A model generated the notes under the pieces. That model was not told where the DNA came from, made no database searches, and worked only from the letters and a program-made list of their open reading frames with translations. DNA of 39,406 nt, taken from NCBI GenBank assembly GCA_017453465.1, contig JAFTEV010000102.1, positions 1 to 39,406 of the forward strand, given 5' to 3'. Shown piece by piece: positions 15,536 through 23,260 of this stretch. The DNA comes from Bacteroidaceae bacterium. GTDB taxonomy: Bacteria > Bacteroidota > Bacteroidia > Bacteroidales > Bacteroidaceae. The stretch's first letter is position 1. The number at the start of each line of letters is the position of its first letter. Position numbers and translations under genes: made by a program.

Positions 15536-17033
15536 CACGTACAACCCCGATGTGCTCAACTGCCTGGCCAACCTGAGCAATGACGAGGTGTTCACACCGC
15601 CCACCCTGGCCAATCAGGTGCTCGACCTCCTGCCACAGGAGTTGTTCTCGTCGTCCACCAGCACCTTTCTCGACCCCGTATCGAAATCGGGTGTCTTCCT
15701 GCGCGAAATCGTCAAGCGGCTCGACCGGGGCCTTGCCCAGCAGATGCCCGACCGCCAGAGGCGCATCGACCACATTCTGCGCCACCAAGTCTTTGGCATT
15801 GCCATCACGGAGCTGACTGCCCAGCTCTCGCGCCGCTCGGTCTATTGTTCCAAGGATGCCAGCTGTCCCTACAGCGTCACGCGCTTCCCCTCCGAGAGTG
15901 GCAACATCCGCTACCGCCCGCTCCGTCACACTTGGGCGAATGGCAAATGCCGCTACTGCGGTGCCTCCCAAGAGGTCTATAATCGTGGCGACCAAGCCGA
16001 ACAATACGCCTACCAGTTTATTCACACCGACAACCCACACACATTATTTAATAATATGAAGTTCGACGTAATTATTGGAAATCCTCCGTATCAGCTGGAA
16101 ACTGGCGGAGCCGGGAAACAAGCGAAACCAATATACGACCTTTTTGTTAATCAAGCCATGAAATTGAATCCCCGATTTCTCACGATGATAATTCCATCAC
16201 GTTGGTTTTCTGGCGGAATGAAACAACTGGAAGATTTTAGAGGAAAAATGATGAGTGACGGCCATATCCGCGTACTTGTAGATTATGCCAATGCAAAAGA
16301 ATGCTTTCCCCAAAACAGTATTAGCGGTGGCGTTTGCTATTTCTTATGGGATAGAGACCATTCTGGAGATTGCAGTTTTACAAATATAAAGGCAGGACAA
16401 ACCTCGACATTAATTAGACCCTTAGATGAATTTCCTGTTCTTGTCCGATACAACAATGCTGTTAGCATTCTTCATAAAACAAAAGCCCTAAAAGAGAACA
16501 GTCTTTCAGCAATTGTATCATCTTTATGCCCTTATGGTTTACCCACCAATTATAGAGGAAAGGATAGAGCCTTCAATAATGCCTTAATTCTCCATTCAAG
16601 TGAAGGCGAATCGTATGTAAATAGGAATGAAGTTTCAAAAGGGATAGAGTGCATTGACACATACAAGATAATAATGGGAAAAGTAAGCGCAGAACACGCA
16701 GGAGAACCAGGGAAAGACGGAATGTATCGCGTTTTAACAGCTTCAACACGTGTGATTGGGCCAAAAGAAATATGTACACATTCATATTTCATCATTGGCA
16801 ATTATGAACAAAAAAAATTAGCAGATAATCTTCTTTGCTATCTTTATACTAAGTTTGTTCGTTTCCTTCTATTAGTAACAATGAGTTCTATTAACCTTTC
16901 CAAGTCTGTGTTTTGGGTAGTTCCCCTCCAAGACTTCTCCCACCCATGGACAGATGCCATGCTCTACGAAAAGTATAGCTTGACCGAAGAAGAGATAGCC
17001 TTCATAGAAAGCATGATACGCCCCATGGAATAA
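15516..17033 (+). CDS. Eco57I-type DNA methylase with NPPY (subunit B)
   Basis: A 505-residue adenine methylase-like protein. Residues 25-62 carry FTPPTLANQVLDLLP and the variant motif I FLDPVSKSGVF (51-61; lysine where glycine is usual). Residues 111-148 contain C111, C117 and CRYC (145-148), a likely metal-binding insertion. Catalytic motif IV is NPPY (189-192) in FDVIIGNPPYQL, followed by motif-V/VI-like LTMIIPSRWFSGG. The remaining 290 residues should recognise the DNA target. From about 16040 to 16910 the DNA is clearly richer in A and T than the first 500 bases and the last 100, suggesting that the recognition part was swapped in. Start ATG 15516 (15525 also possible) overlaps gene A by 20 bases. 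The restriction partner is likely the GIY-YIG helicase at 18803-21334. Confidence 0.85.
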   Translation: MQPMKIDTYNPDVLNCLANLSNDEVFTPPTLANQVLDLLPQELFSSSTSTFLDPVSKSGVFLREIVKRLDRGLAQQMPDRQRRIDHILRHQVFGIAITELTAQLSRRSVYCSKDASCPYSVTRFPSESGNIRYRPLRHTWANGKCRYCGASQEVYNRGDQAEQYAYQFIHTDNPHTLFNNMKFDVIIGNPPYQLETGGAGKQAKPIYDLFVNQAMKLNPRFLTMIIPSRWFSGGMKQLEDFRGKMMSDGHIRVLVDYANAKECFPQNSISGGVCYFLWDRDHSGDCSFTNIKAGQTSTLIRPLDEFPVLVRYNNAVSILHKTKALKENSLSAIVSSLCPYGLPTNYRGKDRAFNNALILHSSEGESYVNRNEVSKGIECIDTYKIIMGKVSAEHAGEPGKDGMYRVLTASTRVIGPKEICTHSYFIIGNYEQKKLADNLLCYLYTKFVRFLLLVTMSSINLSKSVFWVVPLQDFSHPWTDAMLYEKYSLTEEEIAFIESMIRPME

Positions 17034-17106
17034 AGACATATCAATAAACATGAGCCTCCGCAGGCTCGCACGTTCTTTGAAAAAGAAGGGAAAGCCCAGA
17101 AAAGCG

Positions 17107-17123
17107 TTCACTTTTTTGGTGAA
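17107..17123. promoter_or_regulatory. Candidate operator TTCAC-N7-GTGAA before higBA
   Basis: An inverted repeat TTCAC (17107-17111) and GTGAA (17119-17123) lies 25 bases upstream of the -7 box of the toxin-antitoxin pair. HigA-type antitoxins usually repress their own promoter through such palindromes; binding here is an inference. Confidence 0.35.
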
Positions 17124-17148
17124 TACAGAAAAGTTTCGTAACTTTGCC

Positions 17149-17156
17149 GCTGCAAA
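17149..17156 (+). promoter_or_regulatory. -7 box TAACTTTG for higBA
   Basis: TAACTTTG ends 12 bases before the HigB-like start at 17169, giving a very short leader. Confidence 0.6.
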
Positions 17157-17168
17157 ATCAACAAGACA

Positions 17169-17477
17169 ATGGTCATTGAATATGAAAAAGACTATTTAAA
17201 GGAACTCTATGATTCGGGAGTCTGCAAAAACAAAAAATACAGATTTCAGAAACAAGTGGTGCAAAAGTATCAAAAGCGAATAGATACGCTGATGGCAGCA
17301 ACACGCAAGGAGGATTTATTCGTTTTCAACTCGTTGAACTTCGAGTCACTTTCCAATGACTATTATTCCATACGCATAGATTATCACTATCGACTGGAAT
17401 TTAAAATAAGAACAGAGGGCACTGAAACACTTGTAAGCATTTGCACCATTACAGACATTACGAATCATTATCAATAA
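17169..17477 (+). CDS. higB: HigB/RelE-family toxin
   Basis: A 102-residue protein of the RelE/ParE superfamily in the plasmid-maintenance killer (HigB) group, which cleaves mRNA on the ribosome. Typical features: an N-terminal helical stretch with many K/Y residues (KDYLKELYDSGVCKNKKYRF), VQKYQKRIDTLMAAT, then the beta-sheet core ending YYSIRIDYHYRLEFKIR, which corresponds to the family's YSIRVNxQYRIxF strand with the arginines expected at the active site (R79, R85 region), and a last strand LVSICTITDITNHYQ. It precedes its antitoxin by 12 bases, the gene order typical of higBA. It has its own promoter inside the methylase-helicase region. Confidence 0.85.
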   Translation: MVIEYEKDYLKELYDSGVCKNKKYRFQKQVVQKYQKRIDTLMAATRKEDLFVFNSLNFESLSNDYYSIRIDYHYRLEFKIRTEGTETLVSICTITDITNHYQ

Positions 17478-17489
17478 AGGAACACTACA

Positions 17490-17798
17490 ATGGAAACCAT
17501 TAAAAGACTACCTACACATCCTGGCGATGTGCTGAAAGAAGAGATTGAAAGCCGAGGTATCTCGCAAAAGAAGTTCGCTGAGTTGCTGGATGTTCCTTAC
17601 ACACAGTTGAATGAGATTCTGAATGGCAAACGCCCCGTGTCAACAGACTTTGCCTTGATGGTGGAAGCAGCATTGGGCATCACGCCAGAGCTGTTAATCA
17701 ATATGCAGAGCCGCTATAACATGGCTCTGGCCAAACAAAAGCCAGCTTTGCACACTCGCTTGCTCAACATCCGAAAGATGTGTGCTGCCATATTCTGA
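17490..17798 (+). CDS. higA: HigA-family antitoxin, XRE helix-turn-helix
   Basis: A 102-residue DNA-binding antitoxin. It begins with the HigA hallmark THPGDVLKEEI (8-18) and has an HTH in GISQKKFAELLDVPYTQLNEILNGKRPVS (about 23-51), followed by LGITPELLINMQSRYNMALAKQK, as in addiction-module antidote proteins. It should neutralise the adjacent HigB and repress the shared promoter. The last 15 residues are basic and of no recognised motif. The pair probably helps keep the flanking restriction genes in the population. Confidence 0.9.
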   Translation: METIKRLPTHPGDVLKEEIESRGISQKKFAELLDVPYTQLNEILNGKRPVSTDFALMVEAALGITPELLINMQSRYNMALAKQKPALHTRLLNIRKMCAAIF

Positions 17799-18001
17799 CG
17801 ATTTCTCCCCGACATTTTTTCAAAGCGCGTGCTATAAACAACTATTGCTTATGGCAGGGTGTGTCGTTGCCCTGCAACAAGCATCACTTGAATATCGTAT
17901 TAAACCTTTTATAACAAGCGCGCTCATTGACATTTTGCGGGAGATTTCTTGTCGGTTTCGAGGAAAGCAGGTATCTTTGCCCACCAAAAAACAGCAAGCA
18001 C
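17799..18001 (+). other. Intergenic region between higA and the four-helix-bundle gene
   Basis: Contains a short hairpin GCAGGG/CCCTGC (17854-17859 and 17870-17875) without a T-tract, then a promoter: TTG (17949-17951), 20 bases, and TATCTTTG (17972-17979). The promoter ends 22 bases before the next start codon. An open frame crossing this region (17782-18390) has no family features and is not called. Confidence 0.5.
17949..17979 (+). promoter_or_regulatory. Promoter of the four-helix-bundle gene
   Basis: A -33-like TTG at 17949-17951 and a -7 TATCTTTG at 17972-17979, spaced by 20 bases, lie just before the ATG at 18002. Confidence 0.55.
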
Positions 18002-18664
18002 ATGAACGAAGAAACCAACAAAGCCGAGACGCCCGTACTGCGCAAACAAGCGAACTGGGAAGGGCTTTACTTCTACCAGAAGTCGAATGTGCTCTACCAG
18101 TTGACTTTCGCCTTCACAAGACGTTTCCTTACTCGCGGCGACCGCACCATCGACCAAATGGTGCAGGCTGCGCGTTCTGGCAAACAGAACATCGTGGAGG
18201 GTTCTGCCGACGGAGTGACCTCGATGGAGATGGAACTGAAGCTCCTGAACGTGGCTCGCAGCAGCATCAAGGAACTGAAGGAAGACTACGAGGATTACCT
18301 CACCTCGCGCCATCTGACCCGCTGGGCAACAGGCCACGACCGCTACGACGGTATGCTGAAGTTCTGCCGAAAGCACAACAGCATAGATGACTATCAGCCC
18401 TACTTTGAAAGATGGACAGCCGAGGAGATGGCGAACATCGCCCTGACCCTCTGCCACATGGTGGACAAGATGATGACCACCTACCAGAAGCAGCTGGAGA
18501 CGGAGTTCATCACCGAGGGCGGCATCAAGGAACGCATGACCGCAGCCCGCCTGGGCTACCGCACCAACCAGCGCGAGGAGATTGCGCGGCTCAAGCAGGA
18601 GCTGGAGCAAGCCTATCGGCGAATAGCAGAACTGGAAGAAAGGCTGAAGGGCTTGAAGGGCTAG
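18002..18664 (+). CDS. Four-helix-bundle (S23/IVP-like) protein with suffix domain
   Basis: A 220-residue protein starting MNEETNKAE; the frame is open further upstream but the promoter at 17972-17979 fixes this start. Residues about 18-105 match the 23S rRNA-intervening-sequence/four-helix-bundle family (LYFYQKSNVLYQLTFAFTRRF, QMVQAARSGKQNIVEGSADG, ELKEDYEDYL). Residues 106-165 (TRWATGHDRYDGMLKFC, ERWTAEEMANIALTLCHMVDKM) correspond to what is annotated in Bacteroidota as a four-helix-bundle suffix domain, and 190-220 is a coiled coil. The family is related to Avd proteins of diversity-generating retroelements, but no reverse transcriptase or template repeat is near. Role unknown; a nucleic-acid-binding accessory of the restriction system is possible. 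The end of the gene runs into a CTAG-rich tandem repeat. Confidence 0.8.
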   Translation: MNEETNKAETPVLRKQANWEGLYFYQKSNVLYQLTFAFTRRFLTRGDRTIDQMVQAARSGKQNIVEGSADGVTSMEMELKLLNVARSSIKELKEDYEDYLTSRHLTRWATGHDRYDGMLKFCRKHNSIDDYQPYFERWTAEEMANIALTLCHMVDKMMTTYQKQLETEFITEGGIKERMTAARLGYRTNQREEIARLKQELEQAYRRIAELEERLKGLKG

Positions 18665-18685
18665 GCTTTCTAGAAAGACTAGAAG

Positions 18686-18747
18686 AACTAGAAGGGCTAG
18701 ATTAACTAGAAGGGCTAGATTAACTAGAAGGGCTAGATTAACTAGAA
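18686..18747 (+). repeat. 18-base tandem repeat, three full copies, CTAG every 9 bases
   Basis: Three perfect copies of AACTAGAAGGGCTAGATT at 18686-18703, 18704-18721 and 18722-18739, then a partial copy (18740-18747). Looser relatives reach back to the stop codon at 18662-18664. It fills most of the gap between the four-helix-bundle gene and the helicase gene. Confidence 0.9.
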
Positions 18748-18802
18748 AAACTAGAAAGACCAGCAACCTCCCGCAAGGCACAGCGCGCCATAACAACAGC
18801 TT

Positions 18803-21334
18803 ATGGCAACAACAGAACTATTGCGCAGCAGGGTGGAAGGCCAGCCTTCCATCTATGCTTACGAACTGCCCGAAGTGCCTTCGCATCGCGGAATGCTGAA
18901 GGTGGGCTACACAGTGAGAACAGCGGAGGAGCGGGTGGCCGAGCAGTGCCGGACGGCTCACCTGAAATACAAGATTGTGCTGGTGCGGTCGGCCATGAAA
19001 GCTGACGGCACCTCGTTTGACGACCATGCGGTGCACCGACTATTGCGCGAGGCGGGATTCTACAACCCCGAAGGCGAGTGGTTCCGCTGCACGGTGCGGG
19101 ATGTGGAACGTGCCATCCATGCAGTGAGGGCTGGACAAGAGACCATGCTGGAGCGCACGGAGACCTTCACCATGCGCCCCGAACAGAAGCTCGCCGTGGA
19201 CCGAACCAGCACCTACTTCAAGTCTTTCCAAAATGAGGAGCAAAACGTGGTGCCCCACTTCTTGTGGAACGCCAAGATGCGCTTCGGCAAAACCTTCACC
19301 ACCTATCAGCTGGCACTGCGCATGGGCTGGCACAGGGTGCTGGTGCTCACGTTCAAGCCCGCCGTGAAGACGGCCTGGAAGGAGGACTTGCTGACACACT
19401 GCGACTTCCGTGGCTGGCAGTTCTGCGAAAAGGGAGAGAACTTTGAGTTCAACAAGGTGGACGAGGCGAAGCCCTTCGTTTGCTTCGCCTCATTTCAAGA
19501 TGTGCTGGGACGCAATGCTGCGGGCGGCATCAAGGCTACCAACGAGTGGATTCAGCAGGTGGAGTGGGACTGCATCGTGCTGGACGAATATCACTACGGC
19601 GCATGGGGCAAGCACGCCAAGGACTTCTACAACAAGCAGGACGAGGAACTGCTGGCACGTGCCGCCGAAGTGGGCGAACTGATGGCAGAAGACGCTGACA
19701 GCTGCAAGGAGGTGGAAAGCCGCGAGCTGTATGACGAGGGGCTGATGCCACTGACCACTCATGCCTATCTCTACTTGTCGGGCACGCCGTTCCGTGCCAT
19801 CAGTACAGGAGAGTTTATCGAGGAACAAATCTACAACTGGACCTACTCGGACGAACAGCGCGCCAAGGAGGAATGGACGAAAGACCCGACGCGACGGGGA
19901 ATGCCCAACCCCTACCAGGCTCTGCCCAAGATGGTGATGATGACCTATCAGCTGCCCGACAGCATCAAGGAGGTGGCCGACCAGGGAGAGTTTGACGAGT
20001 TTGACCTCAACGAGTTTTTCCGTGCCGATGAGCGCGGCTTTGTGCATGAAGAACACGTGCAGAAGTGGCTCGACCTGATTCGGGGCAGCTACAAGGAGAA
20101 CATCGTGACCGAACTGAAGCAAGGCAGGGAGCGTCCGCCCATGCCGTTCTCGGACGTGCGGCTGGTCAGCTACCTGCAACACACGTACTGGTTCTTACCA
20201 TCGGTGGCGGCATGTAAAGCCATGGCACGCCTGATGGAGAAACCTATCAACCGCTTCTACCACGACTACGAGGTAGTGGTGGCTGCCGGGGCCGAGGCGG
20301 GCATGGGGGCTGAGGCTGTGCACCCTGTGTATGAAGCCATGGCCCGCAATGGCGACCCCAGGCAGAGCAAGACCATCACGCTGTCGTGCGGCAAACTCTC
20401 GACGGGCGTGACGGTGCGCCCCTGGACGGGCATCCTGATGTTGCGCAATGCCCGCTCGCCTGAAACGTACTTCCAGGCAGCCTTCCGCGTGCAGTCGCCG
20501 TGGACGACACGCGACGAGCGGGGCAACGAGGTTGTCTTGAAGCCCTTCTGCTATGTGTTTGACTTTGCGCCGAACCGTGCCCTGCGACAAGTGGAAGAGT
20601 ATAGTTGTCAGCTGAACCTGCAAGAACCGAATCCAGAGAAGAAGGTGGAGGAGTTCATCCGTTTCCTGCCCGTGCTGGCCTATGACGGCAGTTCGATGAA
20701 AGAGATTGATGCGGCGGGCATTCTGGACATGGCGATGAGCGGCACGACAGCCACACTGCTGGCCCGACGCTGGGAAAGCGCGGTGCTGGTGAATGTGGAC
20801 AACACCACGTTGGGACGACTGATGAATTCGCCCGAAGCCATGAAAGCATTGATGAAGATTGAGGGATTCCGCTCGCTGAATCAAGACATTGAGACCATCA
20901 TCAACAAGAGCGAGCAGGTGAAGAAAGCCAAGCGTGAACAAGACAAAAAGCTCACAGCCAAGCAGAAGAAAGAGCTGACAGAGGCTGAAAAGGAGTACAA
21001 GAGCAAGCGCAAAGAAATTCAGCAGAAGCTCATCAAGTTTGCCACACGCATTCCGGTGTTCATGTACCTGACGGACTTCCGCGAATACTCACTCAAGGAT
21101 GTCATTGTGAATCTGGAGCCAGAACTGTTCCGCAAGGTGACGGGACTCAGCATCAGCGACTTCGACTTGCTGGTGAGCCTCAACGTATTCAACAGCGAGC
21201 TGATGAACGATGCGGTGTATAAGTTCAAGCGATATGAAGACAGCAGCCTCAGCTACACGGGCATTGACACCCACAAAGAGGCCGTTGTCGGCGGCTGGGA
21301 CACAGCTATTGACAGAACGGAACTCTTCAAATAA
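18803..21334 (+). CDS. GIY-YIG nuclease fused to SF2 helicase (restriction subunit)
   Basis: An 843-residue fusion. Residues 15-95 form a T5orf172-type GIY-YIG nuclease: IYAYELPEV (17-25), KVGYT (33-37), R44 and the metal-binding glutamate E92 (GEWF). Residues about 125-620 form a superfamily 2 helicase/translocase: Walker A variant MRFGKT (159-164), motif Ia-like VLVLTFKPAVKTAW, Walker B DEYH (261-264), motif III LSGTPF (325-330), and in the second RecA fold KLSTGVTV and QAAFRVQSPW (motifs V and VI). Residues about 690-750 are a charged helical segment. The expected role is ATP-driven translocation and cutting of unmodified DNA, working with methylases A and B. The catalytic residues listed are intact. 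It ends in a hairpin before the convergent ROK gene. Confidence 0.85.
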   Translation: MATTELLRSRVEGQPSIYAYELPEVPSHRGMLKVGYTVRTAEERVAEQCRTAHLKYKIVLVRSAMKADGTSFDDHAVHRLLREAGFYNPEGEWFRCTVRDVERAIHAVRAGQETMLERTETFTMRPEQKLAVDRTSTYFKSFQNEEQNVVPHFLWNAKMRFGKTFTTYQLALRMGWHRVLVLTFKPAVKTAWKEDLLTHCDFRGWQFCEKGENFEFNKVDEAKPFVCFASFQDVLGRNAAGGIKATNEWIQQVEWDCIVLDEYHYGAWGKHAKDFYNKQDEELLARAAEVGELMAEDADSCKEVESRELYDEGLMPLTTHAYLYLSGTPFRAISTGEFIEEQIYNWTYSDEQRAKEEWTKDPTRRGMPNPYQALPKMVMMTYQLPDSIKEVADQGEFDEFDLNEFFRADERGFVHEEHVQKWLDLIRGSYKENIVTELKQGRERPPMPFSDVRLVSYLQHTYWFLPSVAACKAMARLMEKPINRFYHDYEVVVAAGAEAGMGAEAVHPVYEAMARNGDPRQSKTITLSCGKLSTGVTVRPWTGILMLRNARSPETYFQAAFRVQSPWTTRDERGNEVVLKPFCYVFDFAPNRALRQVEEYSCQLNLQEPNPEKKVEEFIRFLPVLAYDGSSMKEIDAAGILDMAMSGTTATLLARRWESAVLVNVDNTTLGRLMNSPEAMKALMKIEGFRSLNQDIETIINKSEQVKKAKREQDKKLTAKQKKELTEAEKEYKSKRKEIQQKLIKFATRIPVFMYLTDFREYSLKDVIVNLEPELFRKVTGLSISDFDLLVSLNVFNSELMNDAVYKFKRYEDSSLSYTGIDTHKEAVVGGWDTAIDRTELFK

Positions 21335-21350
21335 GCGTTCCATTCTGTCA
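21310..21350. terminator. Hairpin between convergent genes
   Basis: Arms 21310-21323 and 21337-21350 pair at 13 of 14 positions (all 14 on the minus strand with one G-U); the loop contains the helicase stop codon. No T-tract on either side. It probably limits read-through between the helicase gene and the ROK gene. Confidence 0.6.
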
Positions 21351-21363
21351 TGCTTGTCAATTC

Positions 21364-22332
21364 TTATTCCCAACCCAAGGCTGAAGCACCGAGCACGGCA
21401 GCATTCTTGTCCATCAACGGACTGACAAGGAACTGCGCCTTGCGGCGGAAGATGTTGAGCACGGAGCGGTCGTAGGCTTCCTTGATGGGATTCATGATGA
21501 GGTCGCCCGCCTTGCAGAGTCCGCCAAAGAAGATGAAGGCTTCGGGGCTGGAGAAGGCGGCAAAGTCGGCACAAGCCTGTCCCAGCATGGTGCCTGTGAA
21601 CTGGAATATTTCGTTGGCTACCTCGTCGACCTGGGCTGCAGCAATAGAGACATCGAGCGATTCGAGCTGCTCGGCTGGCTTGTTGCGCAGAAGCGAGGGG
21701 CGGTCGGTCTTTGCCAGAATTTCGCGTGCCGTGCGTGCCACGCCTGTGGCTGAACAATAGGCTTCCAGACAGCCTGTGCGTCCACAGCCGCACGGACGGC
21801 CCTGTGAAGAACGGTCCATGATGACATGGCCCAGCTCGCCAGCGAAGCCGTCGTGACCATACACCAGCTGGCCGTTGATGACAATGCCTGAGCCTACGCC
21901 TGTGCCCAGCGTGATGACAATAAAGTTCTTCATGCCCTTGGCTGCACCGTACATCATTTCGCCCATGGCCGCAGCATTGGCATCGTTGGTCATCTTGACG
22001 GATATGCCCAGCTCCTTCTGGAACATATCGGCCAGGGGCACTACACCTTCGTGAGCCCAGGACAAGTTGGGTGCATACTCTATGGTGCCCGTGTAATAAT
22101 TGGCATTGGGGGCACCAATGCCCATGCCCTGAATGTTCTGTGTGCCGCCTACCTGCTCAATGAGCGGACGCACACAGGCCACGCCTGCATTGACAAAATC
22201 GACAGCCGTCGTATATTTGCCTGTCTTGATACTACTCTCACAAAGGATTTTGCCTTCGGCATCTACAATGCCAAACACGGTGTTGGTTCCACCCAGGTCC
22301 ACACCAATCACGTATGGTTTCAGTTTTTCCAT
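21364..22332 (-). CDS. ROK-family sugar kinase, probably glucokinase
   Basis: A 322-residue ROK protein. The ATP-binding DLGGTNT (12-18) and the ROK signature with zinc-binding cysteines are present: GHDGFAGELGHV followed by CGCGRTGCLE, giving the H and three C ligands typical of the family. There is no N-terminal HTH, so it is an enzyme and not a ROK repressor. The size and VIGVDLGGTNTVFGIVD start fit Bacteroidota glucokinases, which phosphorylate glucose at C6 with ATP; N-acetylhexosamine kinases look similar. Single gene with a TAACTTTG box 57 bases upstream. It looks like core metabolism flanked by two defence loci. Confidence 0.9.
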   Translation of the reverse strand: MEKLKPYVIGVDLGGTNTVFGIVDAEGKILCESSIKTGKYTTAVDFVNAGVACVRPLIEQVGGTQNIQGMGIGAPNANYYTGTIEYAPNLSWAHEGVVPLADMFQKELGISVKMTNDANAAAMGEMMYGAAKGMKNFIVITLGTGVGSGIVINGQLVYGHDGFAGELGHVIMDRSSQGRPCGCGRTGCLEAYCSATGVARTAREILAKTDRPSLLRNKPAEQLESLDVSIAAAQVDEVANEIFQFTGTMLGQACADFAAFSSPEAFIFFGGLCKAGDLIMNPIKEAYDRSVLNIFRRKAQFLVSPLMDKNAAVLGASALGWE

Positions 22333-22388
22333 AGTATATATACGTTTTTTTGAGGTTTGCTTTTTTGTGGCTATGCCGTTTTATGGTG

Positions 22389-22396
22389 CAAAGTTA
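22389..22396 (-). promoter_or_regulatory. -7 box TAACTTTG for the ROK kinase gene
   Basis: TAACTTTG on the minus strand, 57 bases before the ROK start, back to back with the box of the LysE-type gene. Confidence 0.6.
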
Positions 22397-22428
22397 ACAC
22401 ATTTCTTTTTTATACCGAATAAAATGCG

Positions 22429-22436
22429 TAATTTTG
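22429..22436 (+). promoter_or_regulatory. -7 box TAATTTTG for the LysE-DUF4924-R/M-rfbD unit
   Basis: TAATTTTG lies 47 bases before the LysE-type start. Gaps in the downstream genes are short (42, 25 and 11 bases), so this may be the promoter of all four. Confidence 0.55.
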
Positions 22437-22483
22437 CACGCAAAAACGTTAAAACATAAAAAACGTAAGCACGCAAAAGACAC

Positions 22484-23218
22484 ATGGAACTCCTCAACAT
22501 ACACTTCTTTGGGCTTGACTTCACCAGCACATTCCAGGAATGGATGCAGCAGGTGGGTATTCTTGACGAAATACTGAAAGGTTTCATCATCGGCATCATC
22601 GTGTCGGCTCCCATGGGACCTGTGGGCATCCTGACCGTGCAGCGCACCCTGAACAAGGGGCGCATGGAGGGACTGGCCACGGGCATTGGGGCTTCGGCCA
22701 GCGACTTTCTGTATGCCATCGTGACGGGCTACGGCATGTCGTTTGTCATCGACATCATCGAGAACCCTGCCATCGCGCTCATCATCAAGATTGTGGGCAG
22801 TGTGCTGCTCTTTGCCTTCGGTGTCTATACGTTCCGCTCTGTACCCAAGCAGCAAAAGATGCTCGATGACATTCCCACGCCAACCGAATCGGGTAGCCTG
22901 ACATCCTACGCCATGTCGGGCTTTGCCGTCACTGTGAGCAACCCACTCATCATCTTCATGTTTGTGGCCCTGTTCGGTCAGTTCACCTTCATCTTGGTTG
23001 ACAACATCATCCCGCAAATCATGGGCTACCTGGCCATCATCGGCGGTGCCTTCTTCTGGTGGTTCAGCCTCACGTGGCTCATCGACAAAGTGCGCACGCG
23101 GTTCAATCAGCGCATTCTGTGGTGGATTAACCGCATCATCGGCATCATCGTCATGGTGGTCAGCGGCATCATCATCATATATACTGTAACTGGCCACGCC
23201 ATTCCATTCACCCTATAA
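22484..23218 (+). CDS. LysE-family amino-acid exporter
   Basis: A 244-residue membrane protein with about six helices. After a 30-residue N-terminal extension comes the family pattern GFIIGIIVSAPMGPVGILTVQRTLNKGRMEGL, where the APMGPVG and the basic loop are typical of LysE/RhtB exporters. A second conserved part is YAMSGFAVTVSNPLIIFMFVALF (NP in the fourth helix). These proteins export lysine, arginine, threonine or related compounds; the substrate cannot be read here. It leads a closely spaced plus-strand run. Confidence 0.85.
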   Translation: MELLNIHFFGLDFTSTFQEWMQQVGILDEILKGFIIGIIVSAPMGPVGILTVQRTLNKGRMEGLATGIGASASDFLYAIVTGYGMSFVIDIIENPAIALIIKIVGSVLLFAFGVYTFRSVPKQQKMLDDIPTPTESGSLTSYAMSGFAVTVSNPLIIFMFVALFGQFTFILVDNIIPQIMGYLAIIGGAFFWWFSLTWLIDKVRTRFNQRILWWINRIIGIIVMVVSGIIIIYTVTGHAIPFTL

Positions 23219-23260
23219 GACAAGATTCGTCCAATTGTAAATCGTCTAATTGTCAAATTC

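Noticed and set aside
17782-18390. 202-residue plus-strand frame crossing the higA end and the four-helix-bundle gene
   Set aside because: Overlaps two recognised genes in another frame and crosses a promoter; composition is typical of a shadow.
18002-18664. Diversity-generating retroelement accessory (Avd)
   Set aside because: The four-helix fold is related, but there is no reverse transcriptase, template repeat or variable-repeat gene nearby.
18686-18747. CRISPR array
   Set aside because: The repeats are directly tandem without spacers and no cas genes are present.
17924-18796. 290-residue minus-strand frame with a Leu/Val repeat
   Set aside because: It is the reverse complement of the four-helix-bundle gene and its CTAG repeat; the repeat alone produces the Leu/Val pattern.
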